This document shows positions 1 to 6,403 of a stretch of 12,920 nucleotides of DNA, one piece after another. Position 1 is the first letter of the stretch. Every line of letters starts with the position of its first letter. Source of the stretch: Bacteroidota bacterium (GTDB taxonomy: Bacteria > Bacteroidota > Bacteroidia > Flavobacteriales > Weeksellaceae); contig JAEWYW010000032.1 in the NCBI GenBank assembly GCA_023458535.1, forward strand, positions 1 through 12,920, written 5' to 3'. Both the position numbers and the translations under genes were made by a program. The notes below the pieces were generated by a model. That model made no database searches. It was given only the letters and a program-made list of their open reading frames with translations, and had not been told where the DNA came from.

Positions 1-1458
1 AAAGAAGAGCAGGAATTCGTAGATTCTATTAAAAAAGACGTTCAATGGTTAGGTTTTAAGTGGGATAAAGAACTCTACGCTTCCGATTATTTCCAGCAAT
101 TGTACGATTGGGCGGTTCAGATGATTAAAGAAGGTAAAGCCTATGTAGATGAGCAACCTTCAGAAGTTATTACCGAACAAAGAAAAAATCCTACTGAGGA
201 TGGTGTAGAATCTCCTTTCAGAAACCGACCTATTGAAGAATCTCTTTCTTTGTTCGAAAAGATGAAAAATGGTGAGTTCGAAAGTGGCTCTATGTCGCTT
301 CGTGCAAAAATAGACATGACCTCCCCAAATATGAATATGAGGGATCCCGTTATGTACAGAATTTTGAATAAGCCCCACCACAGAACAGGTACACAATGGA
401 AAATTTATCCCATGTACGACTGGGCACACGGTGAATCTGACTATTTAGAGCAGGTTTCTCACTCTTTATGCTCTTTAGAGTTTGAAAACCACAGACCTCT
501 GTATAATTGGTATCTGGATCAGGTGAGAGATGAAAACAAAGTAGCACCTAAGCAAAGAGAATTTGCCAGGATGAATGTTGCTTACATGATAACTTCTAAG
601 AGAAAACTTCAAAGACTAGTAGCAGAAGGTGTTACCACTGGGTGGGATGACCCTAGGATGCCTACCATCTCTGGTTTAAGAAGAAAAGGTTATACCGCAG
701 ACGCCATTAAGAATTTTATTGATAGAGTAGGTGTTGCAAAACGTGAAAACCTTATCGAAATACAGTTACTGGAGTTCTTTGTTCGTGAAGATTTGAACAA
801 GAAAGCCAAGCGTGTTATGGCTGTGGTGGATCCTGTAAAACTGGTTATTGAAAATTATCCTGAAGATAAAGAAGAGTGGTTGGAAACCGAAAATAATCCA
901 GAAGATGAAAATGCTGGCAACCGTGAAATCCCTTTCTCAAGAGAAATTTATATAGAAAGAGAAGATTTTAAAGAGGAAGCCAATAGCAAATTCTTCCGAT
1001 TGAAATTGGGCGGTGAAGTTCGTTTAAAATCTGCATACATCATTAAAGCTGAGCGTGTAGAAAAAGACGAGAATGGAGAAATTACTACTATCTATGCCAC
1101 TTACGATGAAAAATCGAAGTCGGGGAGCGGAACAGAGGAAAGTTTAAGGAAAGTAAAGGGGACATTGCATTGGGTATCTGCAAAACATGCGATGCCTATT
1201 GAGGTGAGAATTTACAATCATTTGTTCACAGTAGATCAGCCAGATGCTCAAAAAGACAGCGATTTCTTAGATTTTGTAAATCCTGAATCGTTGGTGAAAG
1301 TTCAAGGGTTTGCCGAGCCATCGCTAAAAGATGTTGAGGTGGGTGAGCCGTTGCAGTTCCAAAGGATTGGATATTTCACAAAAGATCAAGATTCGAATAA
1401 CGATACATTGGTCTTTAACAGAACTGTTACCCTGAAAGATACTTATAAACCAGAATAA
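1..1458 (+). CDS. glnS: Glutaminyl-tRNA synthetase, 3' part (5' end outside the window)
   Basis: Class I aminoacyl-tRNA synthetase that charges tRNA(Gln) with glutamine in the cytoplasm. The frame is open from base 1, giving 485 residues. From my memory of E. coli GlnS (about 554 residues), some 70 N-terminal residues, including the HIGH ATP-binding motif, lie to the left of the window. Seen here: a family-typical block around VESPFRNRPIEESLSLFEKM, then LRAKIDM, YPMYDWAH and HSLCSLEFENHRPLYNW. The KMSKS-type loop is ITSKRK (bases 589-606), followed by GWDDPRMPTISGLRRKGYTA. The C-terminal beta-barrel anticodon-binding region runs to the end, with LHWVSAKHAMPIEVRIYNHLF as a landmark. GlnRS and GluRS are related, but the LRAKIDM and DDPRMPTISGLRRKGYTA blocks are GlnRS-type. 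The TTG at base 100 is internal and not a start, because homology continues upstream of it. No frameshift is seen. Confidence 0.97.
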   Translation, partial: KEEQEFVDSIKKDVQWLGFKWDKELYASDYFQQLYDWAVQMIKEGKAYVDEQPSEVITEQRKNPTEDGVESPFRNRPIEESLSLFEKMKNGEFESGSMSLRAKIDMTSPNMNMRDPVMYRILNKPHHRTGTQWKIYPMYDWAHGESDYLEQVSHSLCSLEFENHRPLYNWYLDQVRDENKVAPKQREFARMNVAYMITSKRKLQRLVAEGVTTGWDDPRMPTISGLRRKGYTADAIKNFIDRVGVAKRENLIEIQLLEFFVREDLNKKAKRVMAVVDPVKLVIENYPEDKEEWLETENNPEDENAGNREIPFSREIYIEREDFKEEANSKFFRLKLGGEVRLKSAYIIKAERVEKDENGEITTIYATYDEKSKSGSGTEESLRKVKGTLHWVSAKHAMPIEVRIYNHLFTVDQPDAQKDSDFLDFVNPESLVKVQGFAEPSLKDVEVGEPLQFQRIGYFTKDQDSNNDTLVFNRTVTLKDTYKPE

Positions 1459-1488
1459 TCTTTTTTGATTATCTGTAGTGATAATAAG

Positions 1489-1517
1489 ACAGGGCTTTTC
1501 TTAAAGTCCTGTTTTTT
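1489..1517 (+). terminator. Intrinsic terminator after glnS
   Basis: A 10-bp stem (ACAGGGCTTT at 1489-1498 pairing with AAAGTCCTGT at 1503-1512, including one G-T wobble) closes a 4-base loop and is followed by a run of T (1512-1517). It lies 30 bases after the glnS stop codon and separates glnS from the downstream transporter gene. Confidence 0.9.
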
Positions 1518-1621
1518 ATTTTGAATTGACTTACAATTTTTTAAATCTAGAAAGATTAGGAAGCAAAGTGTTGTTAGTCTAAATTTTTATTCTGATGTTT
1601 TCGAACAAAGAATGATTTAAA

Positions 1622-1636
1622 ATGATGATGATATGA
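1622..1636 (+). other. Four-codon minimal ORF overlapping the transporter start
   Basis: Three ATG codons in a row (1622-1630) open a frame reading Met-Met-Met-Ile-stop. Its TGA (1634-1636) overlaps the ATG of the MFS gene (1633-1635) in an ATGA arrangement of the kind seen in translationally coupled genes. No Shine-Dalgarno sequence stands in front. It could modulate initiation at the transporter start, or be a chance result of an ATG-rich stretch; I favour chance. Confidence 0.25.
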
Positions 1637-2853
1637 AATTATTTAAAAACTATGCCGCATCTTTTCGTGGACTTTCGCAAGAAAGTTGGATGTTGGCAAT
1701 TGTAATGTTAATCAACCGGTCTGGCTCCATGGTGTTGCCATTTTTAGGGGTTTATATGACGGATCACCTCAAATTTAGCCTCCAAGATTCCGGGATTGTA
1801 CTCAGTTTCTTCGGAATAGGTTCTGTAATTGGCTCTTGGTTTGGCGGCTTCATTACCGATAAAATCGGTGAATATAAAGTACAAACGTTGAGTTTGTTTC
1901 TCAGTGTTCCCATGTTTTGTCTCATACCGGTTTTCAAGACGGAAGCTGGTTTGGCAGTAATAATTTTAATACAGAGTATCATCAGTGAGGCATTTCGTCC
2001 TGCCAATTCTGTTGCCATTACGAAATATGCAAAACCCGAAAATCTCACCAGAGCCTTTTCTCTAAACAGAATGGCTGTGAACTTAGGCTTTTCTATTGGT
2101 CCAGCTTTAGGTGGAATTTTATCGGCTATCTCTTATGAGTTTTTATTCTTCTGCAATGCCGCAGGAGCTTTGTTTGCTGGGATTACCTATGTATGGTTTT
2201 TTAGAAAAAGAAATAAACTGGCTTCATTACGGGCAAAAATCAACAAGAAAAATATTAAAAAGGCTGTAATCTCGGAAAGAAGTCCTTATAAAGATTATAA
2301 ATTTTTGGTCTACAGTTTTATATGTTTGCTTTTTTCGATTTGTTTTTTCCAACTTTTCAGTACGCTAACTATTTTTTATAAAGAAGAAGTTCATTTAAGT
2401 CAGGAAAGCATCGGCTATATTTTGGGCTACAGCGGATTTATCATTGTATTGCTGGAAATGTTCTTGGTGCAAGTTTCAGAAAAATATTTCTCATTGGCTA
2501 GCACAATGCTTTGGGGTACACTCATGTGTGGTGTTTCTTATGCCATTTTAGGGCTAGATAGCAGCATTTGGGTGCTTATCTTGGGAATGACTTTGCTTTC
2601 GGTGGGTGAAATTTGGGCATTACCGTTTATGTCCACCATTACTGCTTTGCGGTCTGGTGAAAATAACAAAGGTGCCTATATGGGTCTCAACGGAATAGCA
2701 TTTTCCGCCGCATTTATTATTACACCGTACATCGGAACAATGGTTGCCCAGCATTACGGTTTTACCACCCTTTGGATTGCTACAGGAATAATCATGACCA
2801 TTGCAGCAGTGGCATTTTATTTTGTAATACCGTGGATGTTGAAGAAACACTAA
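1633..2853 (+). CDS. Major facilitator superfamily transporter, probable multidrug-type efflux (DHA1-like)
   Basis: Inner-membrane secondary transporter of 406 residues, the usual length of a 12-TM MFS protein. Hydrophobic segments fall at roughly 20-43, 52-72, 86-103, 106-125, 146-168, 170-190, then after a basic cytoplasmic loop (191-222, rich in K and R) at 226-248, 259-281, 287-306, 311-335, 350-370 and 378-402. The loop between TM2 and TM3 carries a motif-A version, GGFITDKIGEYK (71-82), with Glu where Arg is common. TM5 holds GFSIGPALGG (152-161), resembling motif C of drug:H+ antiporters, which suggests export driven by proton exchange. The substrate cannot be told from the sequence. 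The ATG at 1633 is the only in-frame start close to the hydrophobic core. It follows the glnS terminator at a distance, so it is probably transcribed alone, but I see no convincing -7 box in 1518-1632. Confidence 0.9.
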   Translation: MKLFKNYAASFRGLSQESWMLAIVMLINRSGSMVLPFLGVYMTDHLKFSLQDSGIVLSFFGIGSVIGSWFGGFITDKIGEYKVQTLSLFLSVPMFCLIPVFKTEAGLAVIILIQSIISEAFRPANSVAITKYAKPENLTRAFSLNRMAVNLGFSIGPALGGILSAISYEFLFFCNAAGALFAGITYVWFFRKRNKLASLRAKINKKNIKKAVISERSPYKDYKFLVYSFICLLFSICFFQLFSTLTIFYKEEVHLSQESIGYILGYSGFIIVLLEMFLVQVSEKYFSLASTMLWGTLMCGVSYAILGLDSSIWVLILGMTLLSVGEIWALPFMSTITALRSGENNKGAYMGLNGIAFSAAFIITPYIGTMVAQHYGFTTLWIATGIIMTIAAVAFYFVIPWMLKKH

Positions 2854-2928
2854 GTTGATATATTTGAAGTAATTTTGCAACAGTGCAATCGCAACACGTG
2901 AAATGTAAAATCTGCAAACCATTTTTGC

Positions 2929-2936
2929 TATCTTTG
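2929..2936 (+). promoter_or_regulatory. Bacteroidota-type -7 box directly before polA
   Basis: TATCTTTG matches the Bacteroidota -7 consensus TAnnTTTG exactly. Only TTTT separates it from the polA ATG at 2941. With the normal distance from this box to the transcription start, the mRNA would begin at or within a few bases of the ATG, i.e. a leaderless or near-leaderless transcript. No TTG or TTTG is seen at the proper -33 distance, which weakens the call. Confidence 0.5.
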
Positions 2937-2940
2937 TTTT

Positions 2941-5763
2941 ATGGACGCAACACAAGACAAAAGACTTTTTCTCGTTGATGCTTATGCGATGATTTTTCGT
3001 GGCTACTATGCATTAATTCGAAATCCCAGACTTACTTCCAAGGGACTTGATACTTCGGCAATATTTGGTTTTACCAATTCCTTAATCGAGTTGATTCGAA
3101 GAGAAAAGCCCACCCATCTGGCCGTGGTTTTCGATGTGGGAAAAACCAATGTGCGTACCGATGATTTTGCCGATTATAAAGCCAACAGAAGCGAAACGCC
3201 CGAGGCGATACAAATCGCCATTCCGTATATTCACCGCATTTTGGAGGCCATGCATATCCCCATTTTAGGCGTTGAAGGCTACGAAGCGGATGACGTTATC
3301 GGAACCATTGCTTGCAAGGCCGAAAAAGAGTGCTATACCACATTTATGGTGACGCCCGACAAAGATTTTGCCCAGTTGGTGACCGATAAAATCAAGATTT
3401 ACAAACCAGGTTTAAAAGGTGGAGATGTCGAGATTTTAGGAGTGGATGAGGTTAAAGCGAAATACCAAATCGAACATCCGAAGCAAGTTATCGATTTTCT
3501 TGCCATGATGGGCGATGCAGTGGATAATATCCCAGGTTTGGATGGTGTGGGCGAAAAAACAGCCATGAAATTCCTTAAAGAATATGGTTCCATTGAGAAT
3601 CTTTTGGCCAATACAGCCGATCTCAAGGGAAAATTGAAGGAAAAAGTGGAGGCAAGTGCCGAAAGGGGAATTTTATCGAAGAAATTAGCCACCATCATTT
3701 GCGATGCGCCTATTGAATTTCATCAGGAGCAATACGATCTCGAAACGCCCGATTTTGAAAAGGTAAAAGAGGTTTTTGATGAAATTGAATTCCGCCGTTT
3801 GTATGAAAATTTATTTCGTGCATTTTCACCAGCGACAGTTACTGCTGTGGAAGTAACTGTTACCGAAACCGCCGAGCAGAAAGTAAATGCAATGGTAGGT
3901 CAGCTGGATTTGTTCGCGACCTATGAAGAACTCGAGCAGGCAACTTCGTCCAAATCAACAATAGAAACGAGCGATCATTTATATCAGTTTATTGATACTC
4001 CAAAGGCGCAGAAAATTTTGGTGGGAAATCTTATGAAACAGCCTGTGGTGTGTTTTGATACCGAAACAACATCGCTCAACGAAATGGAAGCCGAGTTGGT
4101 GGGAATGAGTTTTTCCTATAAAAAAGGATTGTCTTACTACGTTCCTGTTCCTGAAAATCGTGAGGAAGCCATGCAGGTTCTGGAAATTTTCAAGCCATTT
4201 TTTGAGAAAGAGGAAGTTTTAAAAGTTGCTCATAATTTAAAATTTGATTATAAAGTTTTAAAATCGCACGGCGTAGAGATTAAAGGAAATATGTTCGATA
4301 CCATGATTGCCCATTATCTTTTGAATCCGGATGGCCGTCACGGAATGGATTATCTTTCGGAAGTTTACCTTAACTATAAACCAGTTTCCATTGAAACCAT
4401 CATCGGTAAAAAAGGAAAAAAGCAGGGTAATTTTCGAGATGCCGATTTGTTGACGCAAACCAATTATGCGGCTGAAGATGCCGATATTACCTTTCAGTTG
4501 TACGAACTTTTTGCTCCGCAATTGAAAAAAGAAGGCTTGGAAGATTTGTTCTACAAGGTGGAAATGCCACTCATGGAAGTTCTCGCTAAAATGGAGCTGG
4601 AAGGCGTTTCTTTGGATGAAGATTGGTTGAAAAAAGAATCCAAAGACCTTGAAAATGATCTTAAGAACCTCGAGGAAAAGATTTTTGAACTCTCCGGAGA
4701 AGAATTTAACATGAACTCGCCTCGTCAGTTGGGAGAAATTTTGTTTGAAAAACTACAACTCGATCCGAAAGCCAAAAAAACCAAAACGGGTCAGTATGCT
4801 ACTTCCGAAGATGTCCTTCAGAAGCTGGTTTCCAAGCATGATATCATTAAATATATTTTAGAATACCGGACGTATCAAAAACTAAAATCCACCTACGTGG
4901 ATGCCTTGCCAACACAGATCGAGAAGCTGGACAACCGTGTACACACTAATTTTTCGCAAACTACGGCGGCAACGGGTCGTCTAGCTTCGGTAAATCCAAA
5001 TTTGCAAAACATTCCGATTCGGACATTGCGAGGTCAGCAAATCCGTGGTGCTTTTGTGGCGGCTGAAGGCAGCAAGATTATTTCTGCCGATTATTCACAA
5101 ATTGAACTTCGTTTGATTGCTGAAATTTCGGGTGAGGAGAACATGATTAAGGCGTTTCAGGATGGCGAAGATATTCACGCATCCACGGCGGCTAAGTTGT
5201 TTAAAATTCCGATTGACGAGGTAACCAAGACGCAGCGTAGTCAGGCTAAAACAGTGAATTTCGGAATTATTTACGGTCAGGGTGCATTTGCTTTAGCCGA
5301 CCAAACTGGACTTTCAAGAACGGAAGCAAAGCAATTAATAGATTCCTATTACGCGACGTATCCACGTTTGAAAGAATATATGGCAGAGCAAGTTCAAAAA
5401 GCCCGTCAAATGGGTTATGTAGAAACTATTTTGGGAAGAAAACGCCATCTGAAAGATATTAATTCCAATAATTTCGTAGTTCGCGCTCACGCGGAACGAA
5501 ATGCTGTAAATGCTCCAATTCAGGGAAGTGCAGCCGATATTATTAAAATTGCAATGATTAAAATCGACAACGAGCTGGATATTCAAGATCTAAAAACCAA
5601 AATGCTGCTTCAGGTACATGATGAACTCCTATTCGAGTCACCAATTGGGGAAGTAGAAACCGCTTCAAAACTCATCAAAACCCAAATGGAATCTGCATTT
5701 GAAACCAAAGTTCCACTATTGGTGGAAGTTGGTGTAGGTGACAATTGGTTGGAAGCGCATTAG
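2941..5763 (+). CDS. polA: DNA polymerase I (5' nuclease, 3'-5' exonuclease, polymerase)
   Basis: Cytoplasmic repair polymerase that removes RNA primers, fills gaps and proofreads; 940 residues, close to E. coli Pol I (928). The 5' nuclease domain (about 1-290) shows D13, the YEADDVIG block (114-121), TPDKDF (138-143), GDAVDNIPG (191-199) and a helix-hairpin-helix GVGEKTA. A low-conservation linker follows (about 296-345). The 3'-5' exonuclease domain (about 350-540) keeps its catalytic acids: D373 and E375 in FDTET, D436 in LKFDYK, and Y509/D513 in YAAEDAD, so proofreading should be active, unlike Taq-type enzymes. Polymerase motif A is DYSQIELR with D717. Motif B is R766-K770-F774-Y778, where Phe at 774 matches E. 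coli F762. Motif C is VHDE with D894. The ATG at 2941 fits the family N terminus (KRLFLVDAYA); no upstream alternative is supported. It lies 87 bases after the MFS stop. Confidence 0.98.
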   Translation: MDATQDKRLFLVDAYAMIFRGYYALIRNPRLTSKGLDTSAIFGFTNSLIELIRREKPTHLAVVFDVGKTNVRTDDFADYKANRSETPEAIQIAIPYIHRILEAMHIPILGVEGYEADDVIGTIACKAEKECYTTFMVTPDKDFAQLVTDKIKIYKPGLKGGDVEILGVDEVKAKYQIEHPKQVIDFLAMMGDAVDNIPGLDGVGEKTAMKFLKEYGSIENLLANTADLKGKLKEKVEASAERGILSKKLATIICDAPIEFHQEQYDLETPDFEKVKEVFDEIEFRRLYENLFRAFSPATVTAVEVTVTETAEQKVNAMVGQLDLFATYEELEQATSSKSTIETSDHLYQFIDTPKAQKILVGNLMKQPVVCFDTETTSLNEMEAELVGMSFSYKKGLSYYVPVPENREEAMQVLEIFKPFFEKEEVLKVAHNLKFDYKVLKSHGVEIKGNMFDTMIAHYLLNPDGRHGMDYLSEVYLNYKPVSIETIIGKKGKKQGNFRDADLLTQTNYAAEDADITFQLYELFAPQLKKEGLEDLFYKVEMPLMEVLAKMELEGVSLDEDWLKKESKDLENDLKNLEEKIFELSGEEFNMNSPRQLGEILFEKLQLDPKAKKTKTGQYATSEDVLQKLVSKHDIIKYILEYRTYQKLKSTYVDALPTQIEKLDNRVHTNFSQTTAATGRLASVNPNLQNIPIRTLRGQQIRGAFVAAEGSKIISADYSQIELRLIAEISGEENMIKAFQDGEDIHASTAAKLFKIPIDEVTKTQRSQAKTVNFGIIYGQGAFALADQTGLSRTEAKQLIDSYYATYPRLKEYMAEQVQKARQMGYVETILGRKRHLKDINSNNFVVRAHAERNAVNAPIQGSAADIIKIAMIKIDNELDIQDLKTKMLLQVHDELLFESPIGEVETASKLIKTQMESAFETKVPLLVEVGVGDNWLEAH

Positions 5764-5862
5764 AATGCAGTAATTTGATAATTTAAAGATGAGGTAATTT
5801 GTATCAAAATTGTGGATTTTAACAATACGTAAGATATAGGGTTTGAGAAATCTTGAAATTAA

Positions 5863-6276
5863 ATGAAAAATAATAATTCAGTCAAACTTTATACTCAAAT
5901 AAATGCAAAGCCTGAAGCTATATGGAAAGTTTTGACTGATGAAGCAGAATTTTCAAGGTGTTTTTCTGCTTTAGAAATTGAATGCCAAGAATGGAAAGTG
6001 GGTGGTGAAATCATTTTTAAAGTAAAAAATTCGGAGTTTTTTGACCGCGCTATTATCATAAAAATTCAAGACAATATTTGTTTGAGCTATCAGTACTTTA
6101 AATCAAAATCTACCAACTTTATTGAGATGTCTTTTGACATTCATGAAGATGAAAATAAAACATCCATCGTACTTACAGGAAAAAATTTTGCAAATGATGA
6201 AGAATATAATCATTCGAAAATTGCGTGGACAGGAATGTTAAATGGATTAAAAGAATTTTTAGACGGAAGTCACTAG
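5863..6276 (+). CDS. SRPBCC / AHSA1-like domain protein, function unknown
   Basis: A 137-residue protein with no signal peptide or membrane segment, so probably cytoplasmic. It looks like a single START/Bet v1-type (SRPBCC) domain, a helix-grip fold enclosing a hydrophobic cavity. The N-terminal strand VKLYTQINAKPEAIWKVLTD (7-26) has the classic form of this fold, followed by the Trp-Lys-Val-Gly-Gly-Glu-Ile turn typical of AHSA1-like proteins, alternating beta strands, and a final helix with a Trp-x-Gly-Met-Leu pattern (WTGMLNGLKEFL). Family members bind lipids or aromatic ligands, or act as Hsp90 co-chaperones; nothing here decides among these. The gene looks more AT-rich than polA and sits between two well-conserved genes, so it may be a lineage-specific insertion, but that is inference. 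It starts 99 bases after polA and ends just before a terminator. Confidence 0.8.
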   Translation: MKNNNSVKLYTQINAKPEAIWKVLTDEAEFSRCFSALEIECQEWKVGGEIIFKVKNSEFFDRAIIIKIQDNICLSYQYFKSKSTNFIEMSFDIHEDENKTSIVLTGKNFANDEEYNHSKIAWTGMLNGLKEFLDGSH

Positions 6277-6323
6277 ACCTGCAATGTATTTCTAACTGCA
6301 CAAAAATTGCACGTTTATCTTGT

Positions 6324-6350
6324 AGAGTACTGTTTATGGGTACTCTTTTT
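6324..6350 (+). terminator. Intrinsic terminator after the SRPBCC gene
   Basis: A perfect 7-bp stem (AGAGTAC at 6324-6330, GTACTCT at 6340-6346) with a 9-base loop is followed by TTTTT (6346-6350). It lies about 50 bases after the SRPBCC stop and upstream of the M16 peptidase -7 box, so it separates the two units. Confidence 0.75.
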
Positions 6351-6365
6351 CATATCTTTTTTAAG

Positions 6366-6373
6366 TAAATTTG
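6366..6373 (+). promoter_or_regulatory. Bacteroidota-type -7 box for the M16 peptidase gene
   Basis: TAAATTTG is an exact match to TAnnTTTG and lies just after the preceding terminator. Transcription would begin around 6378-6382, leaving a short leader before the TTG start at 6404. No TTG is seen at the usual -33 spacing. The box overlaps a TTG at 6371, which argues against that codon as the start. Confidence 0.5.
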
Positions 6374-6403
6374 TGTTTATCATCATTTATAATAGATTGT
6401 ATT

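Noticed and set aside
100..102. TTG at 100 as the start of a complete 452-residue glnS
   Set aside because: The frame stays open to base 1 and the upstream residues (VDSIKKDVQWLGFKWDKELYASDYF) are clearly GlnRS sequence, so the gene is cut by the window edge.
1764..2048. Minus-strand open frames within the MFS gene and similar ones within polA, M16 and the S46 gene
   Set aside because: They are antisense or out-of-frame shadows of well-supported coding sequences, with no domain, promoter or terminator of their own.
2875..2928. Small hairpins (TTGCA/TGCAA near 2875-2888 and GCAAA/TTTGC near 2914-2928) as a terminator of the MFS gene
   Set aside because: Stems are only about 5 bp and are not followed by a clean T-run; the second overlaps the polA promoter region.
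6281..6311. TGCAAT...ATTGCA inverted repeat after the SRPBCC gene
   Set aside because: The 6-bp arms are separated by a long loop; the stronger hairpin at 6324-6350 with a T-run explains termination better.
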